Below the pieces are notes generated by a model. That model was not told the DNA's origin. It saw only the letters and a list, made by a program, of their open reading frames with translations, and searched no databases. From contig NC_037090.1 in NCBI RefSeq assembly GCF_002994745.2, positions 2,604,001 to 2,668,000 of the forward strand: a DNA stretch of 64,000 bases. The letters run 5' to 3'. The position numbers and the translations under genes were made by a program. Positions 47,413 through 61,134 of the stretch are shown here, in pieces (the first letter of the stretch is position 1; every line of letters begins with the position of its first letter). This DNA is from Rosa chinensis. Lineage: Eukaryota; Streptophyta; Magnoliopsida; Rosales; Rosaceae.

Positions 47413-48114
47413 TCCCAACAGTTCTTAAGGCGAACAGATAAGAAAGTTCCTAAACTTGTGCAGATCTCCAACCAAGCTTCACCGGATAAAAAACTGATCA
47501 GATCCGCATAATCTCGATCTCTGTAAGTATATATCTAGTTTATCATATATGCTAATTTTAATGTTAATTTTGTATTGGATTTGCGTCCTATATATATATA
47601 TATATATATGCTTCGAACAACTTCATTTTATATGTTGCAGAAAGCCAATAGTTGCAATTATAGTCACCCTTTGTTTAGTTTGAGTTGTTGAATGATATTT
47701 AATGAAAGTGTTTGGAACTTAATTTTCTTGAGGTTCTTCTTTTTATCTTTGCTACTGGAGTTTTGTCCCGAGAGATAAGAAGTTCCTAATTTTTGTGGAA
47801 ATCAAACCTGAATTTGAAAACTGATCAGATCAGCATAATCTATATGTATTCAATCTCTCTTCGGACAGACTGAACTGCTTTGTTTCCCCTTACTTGTTTC
47901 AGTTGTTTGCTAAGAACTTGTAAGTGTTTTATAATTGTTTATCATGTATGTAGTACTTAGTTTTGTTTTGAATTTAGTTCTTAATTTCTATTCAGAGAAC
48001 CCAGTAACCATCTTTTATTTATTTTTGGCAGGTCACCATTTCAAATTAATTTGAATCTGGAGAATTTTTTTTGGTCCTAAGGAAGCGTGCTTTTACTTGT
48101 AGATCTGAGCAGTT
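47413..48114 (+). promoter_or_regulatory. leader exon and leader intron of TNL-D
   Basis: Close match to 26490-27146. Probable leader exon ends CTCTGTAAGT near 47520. A T-rich intron ends TTTTTGGCAG at 48031, and the ATG follows in the context GCAGTTATGGC. A short (TA)n run lies at 47590-47609. Confidence 0.5.
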
Positions 48115-51100
48115 ATGGCTTCCTCTTCTGTCATCCCCACAAAAGAAAAGTATGATGTCTTCATCAGTTTCAGAGGCCAGGATACTCGCAAGACTTTTAC
48201 CAGCCATCTTGAAACTGCTCTGATAAGGAGGAAAGTGGAAACCTACATTGATTACAGACTGGAGAGAGGAGATGAAGTGGGACCCGCCCTTCTAAAAGCA
48301 ATCGAGGAATCAAAGATTTCCTTGATCATTTTCTCGGAAGGCTATGCTTCTTCCGCGTGGTGCTTGGATGAACTTGCTCATATACTGGAATGCAGGGAAA
48401 AACATGGACGATATGTTATACCTATTTTTTACGATATAGAACCATCACAAGTGCGCTACCAGACTGGAAGTTATGAGACTGCATTTGCTCAACATGAACA
48501 ATGGTTGAAGGACGACAAGACGGACAAGGTGGCCAAGTGGAAGGAAGCTTTAGTAAAAGCAGCCAATCTATCTGGGTCTCATTCAGCTTCAAGAACTGCT
48601 CGGTAACTCTCTGACTTGTACTAATTTCTGCTTCTGACTAATCTATTAAAGTTAGAAGAAGACGTTGTATGAATAACTATTAATTATCTGTACTTGGTCA
48701 TTTGTGGTAGGGATGATTCCGATTTAGTTGAGCAAGTAGTCAGAGATGTGTTGACCAAATTGAATCGTGAATCATCAACCGATTTAACTGGTCTGATTGG
48801 AGTTGAAGGCCGCATGCAGAAAATTTTATTGGAATTAGACATCATCCCAGAAGATGTTCGTGTTCGCTCTGTAGTTATCTGGGGTATGGGTGGTATCGGC
48901 AAGACCACGCTGGCTGATGCTGTATATCATGGACTCTCTTCTCAATTCGAAGCTCACTGTTTTCTTGCAAATGTTAGGGAACGATCAGGTACCAAAGGAG
49001 CTTTCTCTCCTGAACTGTATCTTTTGCGAAATGAACTTCTTGGAGAATTACTAGGGGACAGGAATTTAGCTATCCATCCTCGTACTATAGGTGATGTTTA
49101 CAAAGAGAGGCTCCGCAGTACAAAAGTCCTTGTTGTCCTCGACGATGTGAATGATTCAAGCCAATTAACATTTTTAGCTGGAGAAGTTCCATTTGGCCGA
49201 GGAAGTAGAATAATTATAACAACTCGAGATAAGCGACTAGTTAAGGTCCTTGAGGAGACTCTACTAGTGAAGAAAGTAGCTGACCATGATGTTAAGATCT
49301 ACGAGGCAGAGAAATTAGATGAAGATGAATCTCTTCAGCTCTTCCATTTAAATGCTCCCACATATTCCACGGAAAGTTCAGTATCTTCAGAGGAGGTGGT
49401 AGATCATGATGTTGAGATGTACGAGTTGGAGGAATCATTTAAATCTCATCAGCTCTTCCATTTAAATGCTCCCACATATTCCACGGAAAGTTCAGTATCT
49501 TCAGAGGAGGTGGTAGATCATGATGTTGAGATGTACGAGTTGGAGGAATCATTTAAATCTCATCAGCTCTACCATTCAAATGCTCCCAGATATTCCGTGG
49601 AAAGTTATTTATTTTCAAAGAAGGTGATAGATCGTGCTGCTGGCATTCCATTAGCCATCAACATTTTGCGTTCATTATACCTTAAATCGAAAGGACCGGA
49701 ACAGTTTTGGGATAAATTGAAAAAGTTTCCCAATGAAGGACTTCAGAGCGTGTTGCTCTGTAGTTTTGAAGGAATAGAAGAAAACGAGAGGGAGATATTC
49801 CTTGATATTGCATGTTTTCACAAAGGGGAGAAACTTTGTGATGCAAAAAGAATATTAGCTGCCTGTGGTTTATTTCCGGATGATGGAATTGAAAGTCTCA
49901 TTTATATGTCTCTCATATCAATCAAAGATGACCGCATATGGATGCACGATGAAATACAAGTAATGGGTTGGAAGATTGTCCACAAAGAATGTGCTACAGA
50001 TCCGGGACAGCGCAGTAGGCTGTACACTTTTGAGGATGTCTGTGATGTATTGGAAAGGAGGAAAAAGGTATGCTTTGACTTGATTTTCTTAATATAATGT
50101 ATTTAACTTTAAAATTAATACCTTGGAGAAACTACAGAAACAAGTTCTAAAAGTTATGTAATAAAAATAGTTTGGAATAAATTATTTTGTGTACCGAGTA
50201 TGTGTGAATAATTTGCTCTTGATTGCAGGGAACTCCGGCAGTTCAATGTATATCCCTGAAAATGGTAAATAATGAAGAGGTACTGTTGAGTCCTAAAGCC
50301 TTCAAAAAGATGTATAATCTGAGATTCCTTGAGCTTGGTTCGGTTGATATAAATCTCGACGACAACACAGATCTTGAATGTCTTCCTGATGCCCTTCGAT
50401 TTATAAGCTGGCCTAGATGCCCTCTGAAATCTTTGCCATCAAACTTTTCTCCAAAAAATCTTGTGGATATTCATATGCCTTGGAGCAAACTCCAAAGACT
50501 TTGGAATAAACGCCAGGTATGCTCCAGTTATTTCTTGCATTACTGAAAGTAGTAGTACTATCTGGAAAAGTTATATATTTATGCTTAGTTATTCTTGCCG
50601 TTTTTCTTTAACTTGTTACAGAATCCTAAGAACTTGAGAAGGATTGATCTCTGTCGTTCATTGGAGCTGACTGAAATTCCTGATCTGTCGAAGTGTATAA
50701 ATATTGAGAGTATTAATCTTAAAGGATGTAGGAGTTTGGTTGAAATCACTTCAGATTTTGGTAATCTTACCAAGCTTACTTATCTGAATCTGAGAGGATG
50801 CTCAAAATTGAGAAAAATTCCAGAGCTACCATGCACGATGGAATTCTTAGATTTAAATGAAACTGTACTAGAGGAATTGCCTTCATCAATTTGGTCTATG
50901 GAAAAACTTCTTGAGTTGAGTCTTCATAGATTTAAGTGCAATATTCCGAATGTCCCTTGGAACCTCATGTCTCTCACATCTCTTATTTTGACGGGGACGG
51001 GAATTGAACAGCTACCCTCATCGATTGGAAATATTGTTGGACTCAAAACATTAGACTTGACTTGGTGCAAGAGCCTTGAGTTTGTCCCAGACGACATCTA

Positions 51101-51588
51101 CAAGCTGCACCTTCTTGAGCATTTCTTGCTTCCACACTGTTGGCAACTAAAAAAATTACCTCTCTCATCTACCAGTCTCTGCAAGTTAATATGTCTAGAC
51201 CTTGATGACTGCAAATTGTTGGAAGAAATCCCCGACGGCCTCATTTGCTCAACCTCATTGAAAAGGCTAAATCTACGTGGAAACGGGATGATTGTGACCA
51301 TACCTGAGACCATCAAATTAGCTTCTGGGCTCTGGTATCTAAGCATCAAGAATTGCAAGCGCCTTCAGTCTATACCAGAACTCCCCAGTCATCTAAACGA
51401 GTTGAATGCAGATGGTTGCACAGCATTGAAGACAGTTTCAAGAACAGAACAGAAACAATGTTTGGATGAACGACTTGAATCAGAGAAACATACATATTGT
51501 GGTTGCGTAAATTTGGATGATAATGCAAGGAGCAGCATAATGGCAGATGCGCAGATTAGAATTAGGCGAAGGGCTGCTTCTGATCCTG

Positions 51589-51648
<60 letters not shown>

Positions 51649-52400
51649 GCACTTACTTTCGTAAAAGTTGAAAATAGCTTCCACTGCTGTTTCATCATTG
51701 AATTCACAGTTAAATAACCCTGAAGTCTATAATATATGTACAGGGGCCTGATTACTATGGTAGAACACCACTTGCCTGTATCCGAATGTGTCCGGGAAAT
51801 GAAATTCCAAGGTGGTTCAGCTGTCAAACACAGGGATCTTCAATAAATATTAAGCTTCCTCAGAATTGGTCCTATAACTTTTTGGCTTTCGCTTTCTGCG
51901 TTGTTGTTACAATCCCTAAATCATCTTATCTGAAAAATCTTTGTAAATCCATTCTCACAACCAACAATGGTGAAAGGCATCGTTTAGAGTTCAATTTTGA
52001 CACATTTTGGGTTGGGGTTCTTGGGGCGGAGAATTCAGATCACATCTTGGTGTGGTACAGAAGAATTCCAAAACCTGAAGATAGGCAGCGGGCGACCGAA
52101 GCTTCTTTTGACTTCCCTGCGGCGCAGTGTGCCACCGAAGCTTCTTTTGACTTCCCTATAGAACTTTATCATTTAAAGGGTCGTGCATTTAACGATCCTA
52201 GTAATCGAATTGAGGTGAAAAGGTGTGGGGTCTGCTTTCTATATCCCCAATGGCAAGATGATGATGCTCTGAAATTTGAAGTCATTAATCCACAACAAGT
52301 TACTACAACTAGGAAACGCGGCCGCTCTGAGGATGAAGCTAGTGGAAGTCAAATGTCTGGTCACTTTGATCGTGGAAGTCAAACTTATTGTGAGTATTGA
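48115..52400 (+). CDS. TNL-D: apparently intact TIR-NBS-LRR-C-JID immune receptor
   Basis: Five exons with consistent phase: 48115-48602, 48711-50067, 50229-50516, 50622-51587 and 51744-52400, about 1251 residues. TIR domain residues about 11-150 (YDVFISFRGQDTRKTF, catalytic-Glu motif SSAWCLDELA). NB-ARC: P-loop GMGGIGKTT about 221-229, kinase-2 LVVLDDV about 303, RNBS-B GSRIIITTRD, GIPLA, and MHD (WMHDEIQ) about 575. LRRs follow (PKNLRRIDLCRSLELTEIPD onward), then C-JID (MCPGNEIPRWFSCQTQGSS to RCGVCFLYPQWQDDDALKFE). TIR domains of this family cleave NAD+ on effector recognition by LRR/C-JID. Oddity: 38-residue tandem units between RNBS-B and GIPLA (49282-49629). The last intron holds (CT)n next to its donor. 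Specificity cannot be told. Convergent with HIT4-like D. Confidence 0.88.
49282..49629 (+). repeat. in-frame triplication inside the TNL-D NB-ARC domain
   Basis: Three consecutive units start at 49282 (120 bases), 49402 (114) and 49516 (114). The second and third are nearly identical, including DHDVEMYELEESFKSHQL. The first corresponds to the single unit in TNL-B (DHDVKIYKVEELNGVESLQL near 28300). Confidence 0.95.
51592..51646. repeat. (CT)n microsatellite beside a splice donor
   Basis: CT run starting three bases after the donor GATCCT|GTATGT of the last TNL-D intron. Confidence 0.9.
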
Positions 52401-52744
52401 TAGTGGAAGTGAACTTTCTCCTTATTAATCTTGCAGTGAAGCTTCCAAAGCCCGACTGAAGGTTTTCAAAACTGTCACCTGACTTTCTCGCCCGACTTCA
52501 TTTTTACGTTCTGTTTATGTTGATTTCCATAGCATAGATAGCGAAACAAGTAGCTTTCTATATGAATACATGTTTTTGTCAAGTAATTAAAACTCCATCT
52601 ATTCTTGCACAAATTTTTGTAAATCGATCTTTTGGTTAATCCATGCCCTTTATTGGTGTAATTTGCAAGATATATTACTAATGGCTAAGCAAATATAATT
52701 GGCTTCATTGAATATTGACCAGGGAGGGCATGCAGAATATTTTA
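52401..52744 (+). other. TNL-D 3' untranslated/spacer region
   Basis: Homologous to the DNA downstream of remnants A and C (21020-21420 and 38930-39330). It ends at the 9-base duplication AATATTTTA of the next element. Confidence 0.6.
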
Positions 52745-54042
<1,298 letters not shown>

Positions 54043-54179
54043 AATATTTTATCTCACTCAAGTACGCGAAAATTTTTCTTTTACAATTGTATTCGATGGA
54101 GCACAACAAAGTATGTCATCGAAAAAAGCACAACAAAATAAACTTCAACTTTACATATATTAATTAGTTATCTTAAAAA

Positions 54180-55066
54180 CACATTATCAGCACGCTTTTG
54201 CTCTTATTTCTTTTTCACCTTAAACTCCATGATGATCCGCAAGCCTTATGGTGCAACAAAGTTGCCTATGACCAAGGCTAATGATCTATGAGTTTTTCTC
54301 TCATTCTCAACGAATTGCTTCATATATAACATAAATATCTTATATTATCGCATAACAGATATATATATATATATATATATATTTCATGTTTTTCATCTTT
54401 GTTCCTATACATATGAATATCAATTTTTTTTATGCGATCATACAATTAACAATTTACATATATTTGTATGTATCTTTTATATAATGTAATTGTTGAAATT
54501 TATGTTTCATATTCGACTTTGAGAACCATTGTTCCAATTGTCAAGATTCGAGTAAGCTAACTGAGTAGTCTTAGACCTATGGCTCTACAGACATCACATG
54601 AAATGTTTTCTCGTGTTTTCCCTATGGGGTTCATTGTTCACATTTATGAACATTTTGAAACCTCTGGTTCATATATGATTTTTCTATCATTTTTCATAGA
54701 ACATATTGTTCTAGTACTTGTGGATCTCGATATATCTCGTATTTTCTCTTTAGTAGAAAGATGACGCATTTGACAAAATTGGACTTTGATCCTCTTGAAA
54801 TTTTTGGCAAGAACTATTTGAGCTGGATTCTTGAGGCCGAAATTCACCTTATAACTAACAACCTTGGAGATGTCATCAAAAATGACAATAAGTCATCTGT
54901 GCAAGATGGGGCCAAGGTTATGATTTTCTTGCGTCACCAACTTGACAAAAGCCTAAAAGATGAGTACCTTACAATAAAAAACCCGTTTGAGCTTTTTCAA
55001 GCATTAGCTGATCGATTTTCTCACTATATGAATGGACGTATTTGCGCCTTCAAGACTTCAGCTCTG
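54180..55066 (+). mobile_element. Copia-type retroelement fragment with gag-like frame
   Basis: Inserted relative to the homologous spacer at 21490-21560. It starts near ACATTATCAGCACGCTTTTG. The frame 54761-55066 reads MTHLTKLDFDPLEIFGKNYL, ILEAEIHL and MIFLRHQLDKSLKDEYLTIK, a Ty1/copia gag (UBN2-type) N-terminus. It breaks off inside gag with no protease, integrase or reverse transcriptase. A (TA)n run lies at 54361-54382. Confidence 0.65.
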
Positions 55067-56176
55067 TTAAGTTGTGACTACATACTTGATCAAAATTATA
55101 ATTAATTTTGCACTCGAGATTAATGTGGCATATGGTTGATTTCAGAACTTAATGATCACAATCTCATGAGCAGTGCCATAGTACCTGTTGACAAACGCAT
55201 TCTCAAACTCAGATATGTCAGGAGTATCCGGTGTTTATACTGGATAGAACTTGTAAATCCTCAGCTTCATTATAGTTTCTACACTTCTTCTTGGGCCGCC
55301 TTCCCCGACTCGAAGATCAATATTTTCTCCCTTTGCTTCTTCTTCCACCTTCACATTCTTTTTATCATCTTGTTCTATCATTTGATTGTCATCTTCACCA
55401 CTGAAGTACAACTCCTCCAGCTCATCATCATTAGCACTAAAGTACTTGACACGCCCAAAATAGACGCTCAACTTAACCCTGCAAAATGTAGTCGTCAGTA
55501 TAGAATAAGTAGGGATTGTTCTAGCCGGGGATTGAAGGTAACTTTATAATTCACACAAAAGAAAAGAAAACAAAACTAACTAGTACACAAAACAAATAAC
55601 AATATTAATCTAAAGAGAACGCCAAATAGTATAAAACAAAGAAAAAGATGGCAGGAAGCAGAAGGGGATAGAAAGGTGCGTTTCATTCCTAATCAAGAAC
55701 AAATATTTTCGGGTTTTTGGTTTTTGATGAAAATGATAGGACAACGAATTTGATTTTTGATTTTGAGAAAATAAGATGGAGAATATGTTAGAGACTTGGA
55801 AATCCACCACCAATTATTTTCAAACAATGTTAAGTTAACCTAGTTTCAATTACTAAGGTGTGAACAGAAACCAACCAAGAAACAAGTCGGAGTAGATCAT
55901 GTCCCTTATTAATGTTTCCCTAGTTACTTAGTCTACGTGAATGCACAATAGCTAAGCCTATCAAACATGCAATCAAGGTATAGAACGCTATCCTATCAAC
56001 AACACATATAGTGTCAACATACTTGAAGCATTAGGATCTCATGGAAACACTACAACAAATTTCCCCAAAGCACACTGATTTGAATTAGTCCCTATTGGGA
56101 CAAAGCACACTGATAACAGTGGCTAATAACATTAGCCACTATGCAGCCACTAATGAGGAATCAGTCCCCTCTATAG

Positions 56177-56860
56177 TAGGTGCTATTGTGGCAATAGGCA
56201 CTGAAAAAACATCAGTGGAATAACTTCATCCAAGACAAGACAGAATCTAAATCCACACTAATATTAGTAGCTTTGGAATGCCACTCATATCAGTGGCAAA
56301 TTTATGAGGTTGGATTAAAAAAAATAAGGTGCCAATTGGCACCTCTACATTCTGTACTGTACTTTATATGGTATTTTAAAATGTATCATACAATAAATAT
56401 ACTAACTAAAAATTTACAAGTGCAAATATCAAAATATAAACATAAAAATTCTTCATCCCACAACTGCAACTATTCTTTGATACAGACACCCTGCACGTAA
56501 AAATCCACACTGATATAGTAGGTGCTATTGGGGCAATAGGCACTGAAAAAACATCAGTGGAATAACTTCATCCAAGGCAAGACAGAATCTAAATCCACAC
56601 TGATATTAGTAGCATTGGAATGGCACTCATATCAGTGGCAAATTTATGAGGTTGGATTAAAAAAAATAAGGTGCCAATTGGCACCTCTACATTCTGTACT
56701 GTACTTTATACGGTATTTTAAAATGTACCATACAATAAATATACTAACTAAAAATTTACAAGTGCAAATATCAAAATATAAACATAAAAATTCTTCATCC
56801 CACAGCTGCAACTCTTCTTTGATACAGACAACTTGCACATTACACCAGGTAGTTAGTTCT
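56177..56860. repeat. 342-base direct repeat within the second CACTA element
   Basis: Two adjacent copies, starting around 56177 and 56519, share GTAGGTGCTATTG(T/G)GGCAATAG and GAGGTTGGATTAAAAAAAAT with few differences. The paired short reading frames inside them are repeat artefacts. Confidence 0.85.
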
Positions 56861-57927
56861 TATTCTAACAATTACACAGACCGCCATCTTAACATATAAG
56901 ACTCACACTTCGCATATGGGCAGACCGCCATTGAACAAAAACAATTATATTACCCAATACAGAAAATTTTAACAAGTTATAGCTTATACATGAAACAATT
57001 AGCACCAAACATTCACCTTATTTTGGATAGAGTTGGTATCCACCAAAACCCAGTAAAGCTTCTAATCTCTTCCCCAGGCTTCTCAGAACTCAATAACTAA
57101 CTCCATTTCATCAAACTAAGATCAGACATCTTCTAATCTAATAAATCAAACTATAATCAATTAATCAAAGTATCAAACCAACTAACTAAGCTCGAAGCGT
57201 CACTCATCTTCTAATAAAAAAACAACACAGCAACACACACAAAATTCACTTTTCATTTCTGATAGAGGAATAATTGCCCACCAAAAAAAAATCACAACTG
57301 TATGAAGAATTAAGGAAGAAAAAGGAAAAGCCTTATATTGAACAATCCAAATCTCAATACCAACTCCAATGCAGTTTCTTATCAATTATTCAAAGTATCT
57401 AAGTATCAAACCAAGTAACACAAGAAAAAACGTAGCAGAACTGCAGAACCCAAGTAACGAAAGAAAATTCCACAGAAAAAGAGGAGTTTACCTCTTTAGC
57501 ATGAATCACGACTGTATGAAGGCAAATGATATGCGATTGAAGAAACGATTATGATATGTCTATGCCCAAGGCTTGGCTCATGTGTCTGAGATTTGCCCCA
57601 AATTGAATTCGACATCAGTCCTTAATCTTAAAATTTATCCTTATGCAACCTGACACAACATTGAAATTCAATCACCGTTAAAAAAGTGGACTGACTATAG
57701 TAAGTTCTCAGTGAGAAAGTTAAAAGAAGTGGATATACCATATATCCCTACATATACAGAGAAGTCAAAAATTAAACATAATTCTCCACTGACATCACAG
57801 CTACCAAATCAAGAGCAGCTTCCTGCTAAAAAGAAAAAATGTAGATTAAATCACATATCAGTTCCTAATAAAAGACTTAAAATTAAACGAGATGACATCC
57901 TATATCTAGAGAAATTAAGCAATATAT

Positions 57928-58712
57928 CTATAATCTCAATACAGAAGCCAACTTCTCCCTTCTAGGGTCAATAAGCTCTGTTATGTCTTTACCCTGAACT
58001 TTCTTGAGAAGAAACTGAAGCCTGTCATCATTTGCTTCAGCACCAACTGTGAAAAAGATGAATGTGTTAGCACTATGAACATTAAAACCCGACCCTCTAC
58101 ATGCACAGTTCTACTCAATCAACAGATCAAAATACACATAACAATCCCGATTTACAATATTAATTGCTCTAAGATTCATTGCAGATAGATAATGCAAATA
58201 CTAGAAACACTTGGGAAAAAGAAAAACTACAAGGTTCAATATGTTGTAATAACAATGGCAAATGAGTGAAAAATGCATACGAAAAAAAGTGCTTCTAAAT
58301 ACAAGTCATGTTAATCCTAAAACAGATTTCAGCGACTCAAAAACCATAGCATTTAAACCCAATTCATCGAGTCCCAATCCATTGTAGTCAGTAATAAATC
58401 GTTTTCATTGGATTGAGACTTAAGTAATAACAAACAAAACCCTAGGGGTAGAGTTACAGAATAGAAAACGCTATTGCTAAGTCTCAAAATTGAAAACCCA
58501 CATGGTAAAGTAGGAATATAGAACATGAATTTCAAAATCAACAACACTAATCGATCATAAAGACACAAATTTTGGGCATATGTTTAACAACACAATGCGT
58601 AAATGAAGCAAAGAGAGCAAAAAGAGGTACCGGCGCCAAGGATGCTCTTGATGTCTTCAGTTCTGGTCTTGCCCCCTAACATAGCGAGCAAATAAGCAGC
58701 GATCACCTTCAT
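57928..58712 (-). pseudogene. captured 60S acidic ribosomal protein P2 fragment, two exons
   Basis: Exon 1 (58631-58712) reads MKVIAAYLLAMLGGKTRTED, then IKSILGA, with donor G|GTACCT. Exon 2 (57928-58046, acceptor TTTCACAG) reads GAEANDDRLQFLLKKVQGKD, then ITELIDPRREKLASVL, then a TAG. Phase 1 joins correctly, giving 66 residues. P2 is a stalk protein that dimerises with P1 through this N-terminal domain and recruits elongation factors with its acidic C-terminal tail. The hinge and tail (usual length about 110-115) are missing. The splice sites and frame are intact, so a short protein could be made if the element is transcribed. Changes from the norm (for example Met in AMLGG, Lys-Lys in LLKKV) suggest drift. 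Function is unproven. Confidence 0.85.
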
Positions 58713-58815
58713 CTCTATTTCACAAGTTACAAAACAGTTAATATCAGTCAGAATCGAACAGGGAGAGAGAGACAAATGTAATGCCTTATACAGACACAGA
58801 GAGAAAGAGAGAGTA

Positions 58816-58817
58816 CT

Positions 58818-58862
<45 letters not shown>
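58816..58862. repeat. (AG)n microsatellite in the captured P2 leader
   Basis: Nearly pure AG run of about 46 bases, on the - strand (CT)n, positioned upstream of the P2 start codon as in many plant 5' leaders. Confidence 0.9.
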
Positions 58863-58864
<2 letters not shown>

Positions 58865-61134
58865 CTATGGATCTGCAAAGTATGAAGAAGGGTGAATTAC
58901 CGCGAGCACCCCAAGCTCTAGGCTCAGGCCCCCCACTACCCTGCCCCATCGAACGCCTTTAAGACCTTGTAGATCCAAATCGTCGTCGTCGTCGGAGAAC
59001 GTAACTACAGATCCGCTGGTCCACCTAACCCAACCTCGAATCACCAAAACCTCGAGGTTGCGTTAGGCCCAAAAATAACCTGGCTTTTGAAACTTTTATC
59101 CAGAAAATCGAGCGATTTTGGAGTAAGACTCACAAAATTGCATGATAACGAGAGAGAGACCGGAGAGAGAGAGAGAGAGGCAGAAAGCAGGCTAGGGTTT
59201 TTAGTCGAAGCAAGTGAATATATACCAAAGAGGAGAGGTTTGCTGTCTTGACACCACACCATAAGAGTTCTCAAGAACTCAGCCCAAACATAGGAACCCC
59301 GGAGCCTACTTATGTTATAATTATACTGCATTTGGCACTGTTTCAGTACCAGCTTAACCTCTATTCACCCATTAGGCATTGATAACAGTGGAAGGAAAAA
59401 AAGTCTCACTGATTTTTTAAATCAGTGTGATACTATTCTCTTTCACATTGATGAGTTTTTAGTGGCTACAAAAGAGGTGCTATTGGGGAAATTTGTTGTA
59501 GTGAAACGATTGGTTATAGAGTTGCAGTCTAGTGTGGAACGCCTACCTAGCATGCTCTTCTAGTTGTTTAAAACATCAGCTTTTGTCCAAAGCCTTGCAT
59601 ACTTGTGGACTAGAAAACAAGACGATTAGGTGAATTATTTTCTAAACCTAGCTCCAATTACATGCATAAATCCTATGTTGGCCACCATAAAACAAACACA
59701 TGCAAAAGTTTTCAATCAATCAAAATTAAACAAACAATTCACACCAAAGATCAAGAAACTAAATTTAAACAAAACAATTGATCTACATAATTGGGGCTTC
59801 AAACCTCGCCCCTAACAAAAATAACTAGCCACACATCGTCTTAAATTCAACAAATAAAAACATGAGTATTAAATTACAAGAGGATAAAAACCGTAGAAGG
59901 GAGAGTATGAGAGCCACGAATTCACTTTTAGGCAGTCTTGGATGCAAGCACTCCTTCAAGATGGGCACGGCTAAGCTTGATGGAAGATGGATGATGGTGT
60001 GCACGGTTTTTGCTCTTGGAGGACTTAGGAATTTCAAGACTTTGTGTGCTAGGGTTTGGGGCAGAAGATGGTGCTCTAGGGTTGTGTCTTTCAATGTGTT
60101 CAGAGCCTCTATATATATGCAATGCACAGCCCAAGTTTTCTTTTCCAATTCTGCTTTGAAAGCCTCCCCAAGTTGCTTGAGGATTCCTCTAATTAGTGCA
60201 TAATTAAATGATTTTCAAGCCTTAATAATCTTCCCACAATCTTGAGGAATCATCCTAGGACTCTCTTTCATATTTGCACCATCAATAACCTGCCAAAAAT
60301 GCCTAAGAAATCCGTCCAAAGAAGAGTCTCGGCCAAAATACCCTATTTTGACTAGGATTCAATTTTTGTCTCTAAAGCTTCCTTCTTGGACAAGGAACGC
60401 CTTTCTCTCACCATTTTTCTGGATGTTTCTTGACTACGTGTTCTATGACATCATATCTTCTAGATTGATCAACAACCTTCTGGAAAAACTCCAAGTAAAT
60501 CCCCGGAAAAGATCTCCCAAAAAACTTCGTGAAAAACTGACAGTTTCCGCCTCATCGAGAAGCCCACTTCGACTTTGATTTCCCACTGCCTTGTCGACGA
60601 TTTTTACCAGTTCTTTGGCTCTTGTTAAAGTATAACATCATTTCTTCAAGGATCACTGGCCTTTCTTCAAAGGTGTAGTTGGATGAATGCGAGAATTGCT
60701 CCTCAAAACCATTCCCAGAAAGCTGATTCTGAAACTACAGTTTTCTGCTTTGCAACAACTGTTTTGGACAACGATTTCTGTGGACTTCCCTTGTAATTTC
60801 TGGCCAAAAGGTTGATCAAACTTTGTCCTCTACATCAGTACTTCATGATCCAAGGCTCTATTGCTCCCTTTCAACTCCTATTTCTCTTGAACTACTTCAA
60901 GAGCTACCAAAAAAGAAAACAATGTTAAAATTGACTTTTTAAAGAAAATAGCTAAGGAAAGTGTAAAGGTTGCACATTATATTTATCGCATTTTATGCTC
61001 CTATCAGTACTCCTCCTACTTCTGAACATGAACTTCATGACACATTACTTGTGCCGCCGGATCCAAATAAGGCACGGCGTATTAAAACTTCAATAGATCA
61101 CGGCTTCCTTGACATTTTTGTTTTTGAGAGGCCC

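Larger units (their letters stand above)
56048..59503. mobile_element. non-autonomous CACTA element carrying a ribosomal P2 gene fragment
   Basis: Termini CACTACAACAAATTTCCCCA and ...TTGGGGAAATTTGTTGTAGTG form a perfect inverted repeat of about 20 bases. AAA is duplicated on both sides (56045-56047, 59504-59506). Subterminal CACTGAT/ATCAGTG and GTGCTATTGGGG words recur at both ends. No transposase. It contains a 342-base direct repeat (56177-56860) and a - strand two-exon fragment of a 60S acidic ribosomal protein P2 gene (57928-58712). Upstream leader-like sequence (58713-59330) includes (AG)n and a further unidentified exon-like piece with FSDDDDDLDLQGLKGVRWG. Confidence 0.88.
55447..61006 (-). 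mobile_element. LTR-type element (solo LTR) hosting a CACTA element
   Basis: Ends TGACACGCCCAAAATAGACG...TTTATGCTCCTATCA, with a perfect 5-base duplication GTACT at 55442-55446 and 61007-61011. Without the nested CACTA (56048-59503 plus its duplication) it is about 2.1 kb. It has no gag-pol. Reverse orientation is preferred because TGATAGGAGCAT looks like an LTR start. The stretches 55450-56040 and 59510-61000 contain no gene I can support. Confidence 0.7.

Noticed and set aside
56273..56899. Two similar short + strand frames 342 bases apart
   Set aside because: They are the same non-coding direct repeat read twice. No splice sites or family similarity.
59862..60203. 113-residue + strand frame and its antisense partner
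   Set aside because: Located inside the LTR-type element, with no recognisable domain and no splice context.
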